Positions 1 through 12,272 of a stretch of 64,000 nucleotides of DNA are shown here, one piece after another. The stretch's first letter is position 1, and each line of letters begins with the position of its first letter. Both the position numbers and the translations under genes were made by a program. Origin of the DNA: Hydractinia symbiolongicarpus (taxonomy: Eukaryota; Cnidaria; Hydrozoa; Anthoathecata; Hydractiniidae); assembly GCF_029227915.1 (NCBI RefSeq), contig NC_079880.1:24676501-24740500 (forward strand), given 5' to 3'. The notes beneath the pieces are model-generated. The model was not told the DNA's origin and searched no databases. It saw only the letters and a program-made list of their open reading frames with translations.

Positions 1-3000
1 GAATTATTAAAACTTTTCATTTTTTTACAAAAAAATGTAACACGACTCTCTACGAGATGAAAAAGAAAATTTACAGCGTTGATTACACTCCATAGACGAA
101 ATAAAAAGTTATTTTGCAGAAAATAAAATGTTGGTGTCTTAGGTAGGATAAATTATGTTTCTCGTTACCTAGGTTTTACAAATCTAAATATTTTCGTGTC
201 AAATTCACTGTCTTACCTCAGAAAACAACTTCGAATTTTGGTCAGGTATTACTTAATCTAAATAAAAACGGTTTGTTCCGAAATCAAAATCAGTCGAGAC
301 AGACAGCCTGGTCCCCAACCTCGTCCCCAGGGTTTCTTGCCACCTGTTAGCTGTCAGGTAACAAGCCGGATTCGACATCGGGCACAAGCCCTGGGGACGA
401 GGATGCCTCGTCCTCAGTGCTTTGTAGGATTTTATAAACCTTGAATGAGGAATTGGAAGATTCGCTGTAGCTCAATTTTTTTTGCATATTTTAACGATGA
501 CATGATTTCGAAGTAATTATCAATTAATCTATCTTGAATGTGTTTTTTCTTTCCCTGATCCCTTTAATTTGACTTAATAGAAGAAATATTGATATCGTTT
601 GTAATTTTGTAATTACTCTGCGCATGCGCCGATCTATGTTAATTAGAGGATTATAAAAAGTTCTCTCATTTCAGCAGAATTTTTCTCTTTAATCTCCTTA
701 GTAAAACAGTCCATGCATTTAATAACACACAATACAAATCTGCCCGAATTTATCGAAATCTTTACTTCATATTTTTGAAACAGCCTTCTTCACACAATAT
801 AACTTTTGTGTAAACAGGGCTTTATTTTATTATCCTGTAAATGTTATTTCATCCATTGAATATAAAAAAATTGAACTTTACATCAATTTTAATTAAACTT
901 TATATGAAAAATATTTTTTCCTAATGTGTTAAAATGGAGTTGAATGGTGTGATATCGATAATATATAATGTTTCAAAAAGGCGATCATGACAATTTTTGC
1001 ACGTTCTTTCCTTGTACGGAAAAAAAATATAATTAAACAAGAAGATTCTTTTTGGATGTAAAGTTTTATGCAATCTCTAGCAAATCGTTTGACGATTTAT
1101 ACCAAGACATAGAGCAGTAGATAAGTTAAAAAAAAGCAAAGAAGTTTAATCGATGAAAAAGTTGGCTTTAAAATTAATAGGTATGGTTGAATTAATGCTT
1201 TAATTTTTTATACCATTTTAGCCACTCGTATTTTTTTTCGTGTCAACCTCGTTTCCAAGGCTCCTTTGCGGCTTGCAGACTTCTTTGCGGCAGCACATAA
1301 CAGAAAAGAAAGAAAATCGCCCTAGGAACGAAACTATGTTGCGTGTGATTTTTAACATTTGATCATATGTGTAAAAGAAATTCGCTAATAAGAAAATCAG
1401 AGGCTATCTCTTAATCAACTCTATTGTCGTTGTTGTTGTTGTTGTTGTTGTTGCTTTCATGTATTTACACCCTCGTTCCCAGATATTATTGCTTTTTGAT
1501 ACGATAGAACACGAGCATAGTAATATTTGTACAAAATCTGTAAAAATAAGTTCCATAAATATTTTAAAAATCGGTCCTCCACAAAAATTTCTTCCGCAAA
1601 ATTTACCATTTCTTCTATCCGCAAAAACCTATACCATAAAATTTTTCATTTCTTTGTAAAAATAGCCGTAGTTACTTCCAGCAGGATAGATAAACAGTTT
1701 TGCTCCTAATAAATCTCTGCCCTAAAAGTAACTAGAAAATTAATTAAATTAATTAAAAAAGAAATATCGAGGAAAAGTTGATTAAAAAGAAAGATTGATG
1801 GAAAGTGTTGGTAGAAATCAACAAATGTTACTTAAACTATTTGATGAAAAAAGTTTCAAACACCTCATTTTCTTGTTTCAAATATTTTATCATTTATCGT
1901 TATTTTTAAACTGCAATTATAGACTGGTATAGCTTATACACTAACTATTTCGTCCCCAATCCCTTTTTATGATTTCCTAATACTGTGGTCTGGATTAAAA
2001 ACACGTACTGGGAACCGTTATGTTTACACTTATTCATGATGTCATGAAAGTCCACACGAATATTGTATGGCAAATCAATTACTTTGTGAATTTATTTATG
2101 TGTCACCTATGGTATAGAAATAGCTTAGATTTATTAATGGACGTGATTTTCAACACCGGAGGAGAGCATTGAAACATTATTAACAAATCGTCATTTTATT
2201 GATAAAAGTTATGGAATAGCAATTTAAATTTTAGAAAGTTAATAACGCAGCAACAAAAAAGCAGTAGAGAATTTGTTTGAAAACGATTTCCAAGATTGTT
2301 TTATTTTTATCGAAATAAAGTTGCTTGAGTAAGTTTGTTTGTCATTGTTTATTTGTTGTTTGTTTACTTTTGTTTGTTTGTTTGTTTGTTTGTTGTTTTT
2401 TATTTTATAACCACATAAGATTTTACAACAACACACTAATTTTTGCTTTGTTGTGTTCGAACATCGATGGAAAGTTTTTTTTGACGTTCTGAGGTTTTCC
2501 CACATTTTATTGTTTGATTTTCTTCAGTAAATATTTAGATTTTTTTTATCCACTAGTTATTGTATGGGTACGGGTTAGCGGTCAGTAAATATTCCTATCA
2601 TTGCGAAATTTTTTCGAAGAAATACACGCTCTGTTATAAGAATACCAGACTGAAATTTTAGGTCAAAACCCAATGGGTGTATTGTTTAGAAGAATATAAA
2701 AATAAGAATAAAAACCAGCTGGAATTTCGATATTCTTGTAAAAATGCGTGTAGTGAATGTCAGTCAACACGACACACCCCACAAAGAAAATTTTCTCAAG
2801 CACACGAATCTATATTATACGTCTGTCTATCACGCAAATTGGTACTGCAAGTAGCGAGACGCACGCAATGCAGTACAACAAGGACGGACGAACCTGTCGA
2901 CATTTCCACAGGCTACCAACTATTTTAGGGACAAATAATTCTATCCATATTGACTTAAAATTTTAAATCACAGGGCATTGGTAAACTTTTAGCACTAAAC

Positions 3001-4912
3001 AATATATAACAAGTAAACCCTGGATATTTCCATTATCCATTCCAGTTTTTTAATGTGATTCCTTACTTATCCATACTACGGCATATTGTTTAACAACGAT
3101 TCAACAGATTTTTTATAAACATCTTTCGCTATATAAACCTCTGTGAAGGAGTGTTATGTTTAGATAACGGTTTTCTCTGTGTGTCAACAAAAAGTGTCAC
3201 ACATTCATGTAACGGAAGTTTAAAAAGAGGAAGAATAATTAAGAAAAAAGTGTGATAAGCGAAGTAATGGACAAAAAAAATGCATGCTCATGCCTGCTCA
3301 GCACTTTTTATTCTCTCCCCAGTCTCTATCACATATATTTTTTAAAAAACTAGAATTAGTAGAATTGCATTTTTCCTTATTAATATGGAACTGGCGTCGA
3401 ATATCAAAAAAACATTTTATAAAACCGATATTTGCAAAATTAAAATTTTTAAGCTTCAGGACATCCCTTTTCTTCACTCACTACTTTGACGATTCGTATA
3501 TATTTTTAAATTTATGACTCACCCTCAACCCTGCTTCCAATTTCACGTGAACGAACGCCTACGTTGTGATGTAACTTATTTTTTGTTGTGTACGGTTATT
3601 TGATTTTGAAGATGTTCAAAAATATTGATTTTGACACAACGTTTTGTGTGAAGATTTTATTGTAACAAACTCGTATTACAATGGTTAACGGCTTGCCTAG
3701 TGAACTGTTGTATTCTTACGTCCTGCCATCGTTTTTTTTTTTTTTGAAAAAGGTGTAGTGAAGACTAGAAATAATACTTTTGATGAGTTTTGTAATTACA
3801 ATTAGATTTCTTCAAGTGCAAAGAGTTTCAATGAATTTTAACTTTTTTTCGCAAGAATATAATAACCGCCGCCATTGCAGATGACTTGCCAACTTAGTTA
3901 TCAGGCCTATTACAATGTTGCTGTATATCTTCTATAAATAACACCTAAAGTTATACTGTAACTTCGTTTCCAGGCTCACTAGTTGTACATGCCAACCGAT
4001 TCTTTGATAAATGTTGTAGAATCGTTTTAATATTTTTGGATTTAAAAATTTTAATTAATAATGGCTGACATTATCATATTTTGATAAGTTTCGTCTCAGC
4101 TGTGGTAAAAAATCGTGGCTTTATATTTTTAACCTATCATATGTGTAATTTAGGGACCAGATTTGTAAACATAAGGACATCCCCCTTAAAAACTTAGCTA
4201 AAGTAGGTCTGCAGAATGCTCCGTTGGCAAGTCAGGCCATGTGGTTTTAGCCAACAGGAGAGCGGCATGTACGTTAAATAAGGGGCCTGGGTCGAGGTTG
4301 CTGTTGGTAACATTCTATAATACTGACATTCGCCTGCTTCCCTGTGCAAACTTTGTGTGTTCTGTTAAAGGCCATATTTTGATTGAACGTCTGTCTGCTG
4401 GCAGTTTTTGATTCAATTTTAATTACTTTTTTCTCCTGATGTCATTTACGTCAAGTTTGAAATTTCCGTTGTATTAAAAAATTCCTTAAATACTTCTTAA
4501 TAAAATATTTTAATTTAAAAGTGAACTTCTTAAAAAAATCTAATGACATATTTTTTGTTGAGGGTAGTGTTGTTCAAATAGAACAGTTATTTTTCAAACA
4601 TAACTATTAAATTACAGCTAATTTGTTTGAGTTCGGCGAAAATGTTTTTTGGAGAAGAAACAACGTTGAATCCAGTGAACTTCAATATAATACATTTGTG
4701 GATAATAGATAGAAAGTAGAAAAACATTCTTTTTTTTTGTATTTATTTACATAATAAATGGTTTCTCAGGTGCATAAATATTTCTCAATGAGCACGTTGT
4801 ATCGTTGTTTTTTGATTCTCTCTGTAATAACAAGTTTATACTATTTTGATACACTTCTTTGAAATAAAAACAAATTTTAAATGAATTACATTACTTCTAG
4901 AACTACACAGTC
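1..4912. other. AT-rich intergenic region, no gene seen
   Basis: No open frame here has recognisable protein similarity or a convincing chain of splice sites. It holds simple repeats, namely (GTT)n near 1426-1454 and (GTTT)n near 2365-2395, and a fold-back at 319-402 described separately. A GC-rich palindromic 10-mer, GCGCATGCGC, lies near 620 and resembles an NRF1 site, but no gene start was found beside it. Confidence 0.6.
319..402. repeat. Fold-back repeat with CCTCGTCCCCAGGG arms
   Basis: The arm CCTCGTCCCCAGGG at 319-332 is repeated in inverted orientation at 389-402. The same core recurs near 5860-5930 (again as a fold-back) and singly near 11924, both in or beside the SLCO locus. This looks like a small dispersed MITE-like family. 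No target duplication was established. Confidence 0.55.
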
Positions 4913-5773
4913 ATGATGGTGGCAGAGACGGATTTTTACATAGCCAATCCAAGTAGCCATGACAACCAAATCGAGTTCGATTGCGACAGAGAGTCGAGAA
5001 AAAACGGCAGTCAACCAACCAGTCCGACGGCAAAGGATTTTGACAATCCGACGTTTCAAAAAGACGATTCCAACGACACGTCGTCGGCAGTGTCGGCGAA
5101 ATCTACAAGTTCTGATTCGTTTTATAACACAAATTACAGATATGGATGGTTATGGTTAGATTCAAAATTTTTACAAAGGTTTAACAAGCCGATATACTTT
5201 TTAGTTACCATGGTTTTAGCCGGCATCACACAAGGACTTGTCGTAACTGGAGTCGGATTTACCGTGATAACTTCGATAGAAAAACAATTTGGTTTTAAAA
5301 GTACGGAAGTGGGTTTGTTTGGAACAGCTTACGATACAGCTTATGGTATATGCTGCGTGTTTGTAGGCTATATTGGTCATGTGCATAAACCACGCTGGCT
5401 AGGTTTTGGTTTATTACTTATGGCAACTGGTGCATTAGTGACTTCGACGCCTAAGTTTATTATTGGTTCTTATAACGTTGGTTTTGAGCGTTTTAGCGAC
5501 TTCTGTCATTTAAGCAACACAACAGCCGGCGATACGAAATGCGAATCGTCTTCCGAATGGTATTATATGTTTTTGTTTATACTCGGGAATATTTTAATGG
5601 GTATTGGAGCGACGCCGCTGTACACACTTGGACCTGCACATATCGATGAAATAACAGAACGAGGACAAGGGAGTTTATATTTAGGTGTTTACTATGCAGC
5701 GGCCGCTGTTGGTCCAGCGTTGGGCTTTATCATTGGCATGCCGATTTTGGATACATGGGTTGATGTAACGCAG
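4913..5773 (+). CDS. SLCO/OATP transporter, variable first coding exon a (N-terminal half)
   Basis: This exon encodes 287 residues: about 80 polar residues (acidic, Ser/Thr-rich), then the N-terminal half of an organic anion transporting polypeptide (solute carrier SLCO, plasma membrane, sodium-independent uptake of amphipathic anions). Family landmarks visible are the QG segment in the first membrane helix, an IEKQFGFKSTEVG segment, a YIGH loop, and HIDEITERGQGSLYLG before the sixth helix. The exon ends in phase 0 (..VDVTQ) at the donor CAG|GTCAGC. In the same phase it can join the acceptor at 9134|9135, giving 718 residues with the shared exons. Without splicing it would run on only to a stop at 5848. 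An acceptor-like CTTCTAG lies 12 bases before the ATG, so a 5'-UTR exon is possible. Of the three variants this is the most divergent. Confidence 0.85.
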
Positions 5774-5851
5774 GTCAGCATTTGTCTTGTTTATTCAAAC
5801 AGTTGTTGTTGTTTTTTGTTTTCTAAGAAAAAAAACATCGATGTATAAGTT

Positions 5852-5933
5852 TAACCACCCTCCAGGGTTTTTTATGTTTTTAATAGGAGAGATTCATATC
5901 AAGATGTCAAAAAACCCTGGGGACAAGGGTGAA
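5852..5933. repeat. Fold-back repeat sharing the CCAGGG core
   Basis: An arm near 5855-5875 (CCACCCTCCAGGGTTTTTTA) is complementary, with mismatches, to a segment near 5910-5930 that carries CCCTGGGGACAAGGG. It sits between SLCO first exons a and b and resembles the repeat at 319-402. Confidence 0.45.
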
Positions 5934-6540
5934 ATTTACCTTCTTCGTCACCAAAACCCTGTCCCTCTGAAATCTAGGTAGATACATTGGTAGACCTCTT
6001 TTAGAATCTGCTTATAAACTTCCCCAAGCAAAAAGTTCTGTTAAGCCTGAACCAAGAGAGTTCCAACAAGCCGTTTATTAAAACTCTCTAAACACGCATG
6101 AACTTCCAAAATGGTGTTTCTAAAAGTTGGAGAACCTCAAAACAAGTACTAATTTTTCTTCTTGTGATAAAACAACTTCTTGTCATACGATACTACCACT
6201 TCAATCTGATTCAACTTGATTGTTTTTGTAATAAAAGAAGTGCTCTTTACACTGGAGGATAAAAGATAATAAAATTAAATCTTAAGTGAAAGATTTTTAG
6301 ATCACCTGCGATGGAGGGAGTGTATTTTGAAATGCATGACAGTTAACAAATCGCGAACGTTTTCATACGCTGTGTGACGTTTGTGCGATTGAATCATAAT
6401 TAATTCTAGTATACAACCATTGACTTCACATATATATCGATTGATGTTCCATGTTATTCGCTGTTTTATCTTTTCTGTTGCTGATTGATATTTTCTTTAT
6501 AACTCGCTAAACCACTTATCTGCAAGTTACCAAAGATATC

Positions 6541-7272
6541 ATGCTTGAAAGGGGAGAGAATTTACTAAAGAAAAGTAGTGATCATCAGCTCCATAAGAAT
6601 AGCGAGTCAAACTATGGCAAGTTAAAATATGGCTGGGGTAAATGGCGACCGAATTCACTGCAGTGTTTGAATCGTCCTGTTGCTTTCCTCGCTTGCATAT
6701 GCGCTTGTGCGTTTGGTCAAGGTATGATATGTACTGGGATGTCGAATACGTTCTTAACATCAATCGAGAAGCGATATGGCTTTAAGTCAACACAAATTGG
6801 CCTCTTTTCGACCTTTTATCACGTGGTACCAGCGCTGCTTAGCACGCTCGTGTGCTATATTGGTCATCGACATAGACCATTTACGATAGCACTTGGATTT
6901 ATAACTTTAACAATGGGTGTGCTAACTTTGACCATACCTCAGTATATTGTACCGTCATACAACGTCGGGGTCGACCGTCATCAAGACATTTGTCGGTATA
7001 ATGTGGCCAACAAAACTGTGCACTCTTCTACCTGCGAGGAAGTTGTTCCTCATAACTGGATTTATATGATCATTTTCATATGTGGTTACGCTCTCATGGG
7101 TCTGGGTGTGTCTCCATTATACAGTCTTGGTTTTGCTCATCTCGACGAAATAACCAACCGCGGACAGAATAGCCTGTATTTAGGTATAATGGCAACTTTT
7201 GCAGTTTTTGGTCCGGCTGCCGGTTTTATGGCTGCTAATCCAATCTTAAAAGTATTTGTTGACATTAAACAG
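6541..7272 (+). CDS. SLCO/OATP transporter, variable first coding exon b (N-terminal half)
   Basis: This exon encodes 244 residues that align along their length with exons a and c. It has a short N-terminus, then KYGWGKWRPNSLQ, the FGQGM motif of helix 1, IEKRYGFKSTQIG, the CYIGHRHRP loop, and HLDEITNRGQNSLYLG. It ends ..VDIKQ in phase 0 at donor CAG|GTAATG, the same alignment position at which exons a and c end. Joined to the shared exons from 9135 it gives 675 residues. Read through, it stops at 7346, which would leave only half a transporter. It is closer to exon c than to exon a. Asn-linked glycosylation-type sites (NKT) lie in the extracellular loop before helix 5. Confidence 0.85.
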
Positions 7273-8134
7273 GTAATGAATCTCGTTCTTAAGAAATTTA
7301 AGAGGGAAATCTTTTTGTATCTCTGCGAAACATTAGAAGCCTAGAGACAAAGTAAAGCATACGTTCAGGAGAGCGAAATTTTATTTAATATTTTGCTTTT
7401 CCAGAGATGATGGAGGAGAGTAAGGAAATAAAGTAGAGGGTAGTAAGGACAAAGAATGATGGGGATACTGACAGGTTCGACTAGTTACAGAAGGAATTTA
7501 TTGAATAGTTGTCTCTACATTCAATTCAACATTGACTTTGAGGAAAAATGATTCACGGGAATCTGCGCATTTCCCGTTTACGGTGATAAAAATGTTTTCA
7601 CTTGCGACTGATCAAAAACGATACTATTTTTTTCAGCGATGGATGGATTCAGAAGACAAAAACTAAAAATTAAAAAAAGGCTTTGTTAACTATGGAACAA
7701 TCAAGCTTGTATAAGGTTTCTGTGCCACGTATCTTAAGATTGTATGAAGCATCAACAATAAGTATTTGTCATGAAAATTGTTAAAAAATGAAACCGTTGA
7801 CAGAAGTTGCCGATATATTAAAGAAATATCAATACAAATTACTTCTAACACTATTGTTGACTCACATATTGGAAGGTTAACGCTACACCACTTTTAAAAA
7901 AAACGTCTCTATTATTATTATTCATCTCATGTATGTACAGATCTCAAAAATTTCACAGCGTTACGTGTCACAGGAAAAGAAAATTGGATTTTTTGTTTAC
8001 AAAACAAAGGAGTACATTTAGTTAAACATTGACCTCGGGATGTTTGTTCTGTCAAAGAAAAAGACAAAAAATAATGTGTATCGAGGCTTTTTGACATTTT
8101 AAGCGAGTTGACAAAGTGTAGCGTTTCATTAAGG

Positions 8135-8965
8135 ATGGTTTGTGAGAGCGTTAGTGGTGAATCACTTGTAGAAAAGGGTGATATTATCGCTAAGATGTGC
8201 TCTAATGTAACACAAGCGTTTGACAAGGATAAAAAATTTAATGTAAAACAGGCCTTACTGAATAATTCAACGATAGAGAGGCGCCCAAGCGAAGTAAAAT
8301 ATAGAGGCGTGGAGAACATCACATCACGATATGGTTGGGGAAAATTTACACCAAACTCTCTGCAACGTTTCAACAATACACGCTCCTTCTTAGTGTTTAT
8401 TTGCGTGTGTACGTTTGGTCAAGGCATGGTTTCTATTGGGATGATCAGCACGTTTCTCACTACACTTGAAAAAAGATACGAGTTCAAATCGACAGAAGTT
8501 GCCCTCCTTACTACATTCGCTGATATTACTGCTGCTATCTTTTGCTGCTCCATTTGCTATTATGGTCATCGCCATAGACCACGTGCGATAGCGTTTGGAT
8601 TTATAACTTTAATTTTCGGAATTGTTATAACAACTATCCCGCAGTTTATTTCACCACCGTATGAAGTTGGTGTTGAACGAGTCACTGATGCATGCCAGGC
8701 CAGAAATACGACAGGCGAAAATTCTGAATGTCAACAAAGGATCGATAACCAAATTTATTTGTTTATTTTTATTATTGGTGGTTCTATAATGGCGCTAGGT
8801 CCGGTGCCACTATACGGCCTTGGATTTGCACATATTGATGAAACAACCGACCGTGGACAAAACAGCTTGTACATAGGTATAATGGAGGCGTTTTCGGCGT
8901 TAGGGCCAGCTGCCGGATTTATGTTGGGAAAGCCGATACTTAATATTTACGTTGATATTAAACAG
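8135..8965 (+). CDS. SLCO/OATP transporter, variable first coding exon c (N-terminal half)
   Basis: This exon encodes 277 residues from the ATG at 8135; the open frame extends a little further upstream without another ATG. The transporter part begins RYGWGKFTPNSLQRF and shows FGQGM, LEKRYEFKSTEV, the YYGHRHRPR loop, HIDETTDRGQNSLYIG and ..VDIKQ. It ends in phase 0 at donor CAG|GTATCA. It is the variant nearest the shared exons (about 170 bases upstream), so it is the default partner and would give a 708-residue protein. The extracellular loop has an NTT glycosylation-type site and cysteines in positions similar to exons a and b. Confidence 0.88.
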
Positions 8966-9134
8966 GTATCAGCAACTTAGTGCCCATATCCCAAACAAAA
9001 GTATTGATCACAACAGTCATAAAACTACTTCCCACCGCTTTGTTTGTTTGTTTGTTTGTCTGTTTGTTTATCTTTTCTTAAAGCAAATCTCAACAATAGC
9101 TTGAGCATTAAACTTGCTGAATGTTTTCTTTTAG

Positions 9135-12100
9135 CCTGAAGGCTCGTCACTGGAACCTACCGATCGCAACTGGGTGGGAGCATGGTGGATAGGCTATTTG
9201 GTAGCTGCCTTTATCTTGTTAATCCCTGTCATCCCAATGCTGGGCTTTCCTAGACTCTTTCCAAACACACAGGCTGTTCGCGAGCGGAAGAAGGAACTCG
9301 AAGATACTGTCGAAGTTGATAAGAATTTGAATCATGACTTTAAGTCAGTATGGCCGGCAACACTGGCGTTGTTGAAAAATCCCACGTATTTATGTATCTG
9401 TTTGGCTATATCTTCTGAAAGTTTAGCAATTGGTGGCTTCTCAACTTTCATTCCAAAGTTTATAGAAACACAGTTTCATTTCACTGCATCCAATTCGGCC
9501 TTGTACACAGGATTGATAGTTATACCAGGTTAGTTTACTATTAATTTTAGTACTAGTCGTTAACCCGTAGACAAAATTCCGGGGTCGTCCTCCTCTATGT
9601 ATCACATTTCGTGTTCCGTAACAGGACGCGCCTTCCGCGGACACACAGACAGACGACGGCTATTATTAGAGAGATTTTGCAAAATCATTCTGTCACTGCG
9701 ACCCTTAAGAGGAGACGTGTTTGCAGGGAATCGAGGTTCTGTTACCAGCGAATTTCGCGTAATTTCGACCATTTTTAAGTGTTTTGTAGAAATTCACTCA
9801 CTAATACAGTGCATTTATCGCTAAAGCGTAAAATTCGCGGCATTGAATTTGCGGAATTAGGGACGAATGTGAAAAATTATCTTTCAAGAAACAGTATCCT
9901 CGTGCCAATTCAATAAGCACCCGTTGTATGTACGCAATATGAGCAGGTCTAATTAAAAGCAACTAATCGATTCGTGTATCATCATCAGCTTACGTTGGGA
10001 AGTATTAAGCAACTACCAAGTGGTTGATTCTGCACACGTGACACTTCATAATAAGATCGGACTGTCAAGATCAATCCTTTTAAATAAACACCCTGAAACC
10101 GCCCTGGGCGGCAGAGTTCTAATAAACAAACAGGACTTCAATTGGTTCTATTGAGTATACTTAGAAGTTTATAAAATTCAGGAAGAATTCTTTTCATTTA
10201 CTTGCTTTACGAATTGTTTATTGAATTCGGGAACAACGGAGTTCGGTCAAAAGAAATCTTGTATTGCTGTGTTGCTGTTTTATAGCGTGTTGTTTTAATG
10301 CACATATATCTAAATATTCTTCAATTATGCTAACAAATTGAGTGGCCATCGTGATCTTCACTTTATACGACAGCTTTTCACGCCTAATAAGTAATAACTT
10401 TGTAATACACTCAGATGTCCGAAAATATTTCCAAATTCTTCTAGGAGCTGCAGGTGGCATATTTCTTGGGGGCTATCTATCTAAACGATTTGGTTGGACT
10501 TGCAAGCAAACTTTAAAAGCAGCAACGGTGATGGCGTTTGTGGCTGCGTTGTGTGTATCTGCAGCTTTGGTTGGCTGTGAAGGAAGAAAGGTTGTAGGGG
10601 CTGAAGGACAACACTATTATAACAGGTGTGGTGTTATTTTTTACTAATTTTTGATTCAATGTATGTAAAAATCAAAGTCGCAAAGATGCCACAGTATTAA
10701 AGACTAGCTGAAAGTCAGAATGAACATCAGCACTTTTTTTGAATAAGAAACTCTTCCATAAAATAACTAGAACTTGAAATTTTGTTAATGCAATTTTTGT
10801 GTTTCGTTTAGTACTGGAGATGTCAGCCTGTCAAGTGCTTGTAATAGTCACTGTCAATGCAGCACGCAATATTATAAACCAGTGTGTTCTGTGGAAGATC
10901 AGAAAACGTATTTTTCTCCTTGTCATGCAGGATGTGCGAAAGAACATCAAGTTGGAGACGTAAGAGAACATTTTGTTCTTCGCTTTCAATATTTGTATTT
11001 TGAAATAGGACAATGCTCTTAAATAGTCATCAAAAATCAAATCTGTCCCTCTAAATTTTTTGCTATGTGATCAACAAGACGCTGGGATATAAACCAGAAG
11101 AACCGATATAGATTGTCGTCGAGCCTGCTTTTGATGCAGAAGTTTATATGTTTATTTTACATATCCCTTTCTTTTTTTATTTAGTCTTTCTACAATTGCA
11201 GTTGTTTACCACCTGAAGTCACGCATGCTGTTGATGGGCGATGTAAACCTGAATGTAAACTCTTCCCTATCTTCGTCCTCGCTGCTTTTCTCCTCATGTT
11301 CTTCACCTTCATGAATAACGTACCAATGTTGAATGCTACTTTCAGGTGAGTTTATTTTTACTGTCGCTCTGTTCCACGCGCAAATTTTTCTTATTTGTAA
11401 AATTCAATCGCAGAAACCAAAGGCTAATAGCTAGTTTATATATCTGAAGTTCTTCAATTGGAACATCTGGGTAAACCAGTCCTGGATGCATTGCAAGAAA
11501 GATCTGTCTTGCGTGAATACTTAAGTGAGCTCTTAACCGTTCTTTTTTTTCTGAAACAGATTTAATAAGCGTTCTCCTTCATGGAGTTCTCCTGGAAGAT
11601 TTTATAAGCACAAAGCACCTCTTTAACTTTTTCTGGCCACACTTAGCGACTTAACCCTCTTAAAATAAGTTCAACGTTGTATCGTTCTTATAGAGTGGTT
11701 CCGGAGGGGCAAGGGTCGTTTGCCATGGGTTTCCAGCAGGTGTTTGTGCGCTTTCTTGGCTTCATACCAGCTCCGACAATGTTCGGAAAGCTAATCGATG
11801 AAAGTTGTGACTTGTGGCATGTTGATGAATGTAGCGGAGATACGACAAGTTGTTTGGAATACGATAACGCCGATTTCAGGTATAGATAGAGATTTATTCG
11901 TCTTGATAACTACTCTCAACCTCGTCCCCAGGGTGGTGTGGCCCCTGAGCCGTTATTACGCTACTCTACCTTAATGATTATCATATCCCTGACAGTACTA
12001 CTTCTGTGATAAACACTCACCATAACTCTCTCTCTATTGCTTCTAGATATTACATGTTTGCGCTTGGTGTTATTACCAAATTCCTTTCTTTCATATTCAT

Positions 12101-12272
12101 TTTTCTGGCGTACAAGTTTTACCGGCTACCGGCAAATCGCAAAATAGAAGTGGACGCTGAAAAACAAAACAATGGTAACGTGTACAATATGAAAGAAATG
12201 GCTGGTGATAATATTGCAAATTCCGCACCTGTGAATAAAGATGGTAGCTCATCGGACGCAGTGAAGGTGTAA
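9135..12272 (+). CDS. SLCO/OATP transporter, shared C-terminal exons
   Basis: Six exons encode the common C-terminal 431 residues: 9135-9528, 10445-10625, 10812-10959, 11185-11345, 11694-11879 and 12047-12272. All joins keep frame and use GT..AG. The first carries the OATP superfamily signature DRNWVGAWWIGYL. Exons 3 and 4 encode the large cysteine-rich extracellular loop with a Kazal-like pattern (CNSHCQC..Y.PVC..C). Exon 5 has RVVPEGQGSFAMGFQQ followed by an FGKLID motif. The last exon encodes helix 12 and a polar cytoplasmic tail ending at TAA 12270-12272. There is only one copy of this half, against three upstream N-terminal halves. An AATAAA lies at 12948-12953 and an ATTAAA near 12478; either could be the poly(A) signal. 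Confidence 0.9.
9556..9690. repeat. GC-rich insertion in an SLCO intron, probable dispersed repeat
   Basis: A block with clearly higher G+C than the surrounding intron contains CCGGGGTCGTCC, ACGCGCCTTCCGCGG and ACACACAGACAGACGACGGC followed by TATTATTAGAGAG. The composition and the CAGACAGAC run look like one end of a retroelement. No second copy is present in the window, so this is a guess from composition. Confidence 0.3.

Noticed and set aside
5774-5848. Extension of SLCO exon a to the stop at 5848 as a complete gene
   Set aside because: The conserved transporter sequence stops exactly at the donor; the added residues are low-complexity intron translation.
7927-8376. 149-codon minus-strand open frame
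   Set aside because: Mostly antisense to SLCO exon c; no recognisable similarity.
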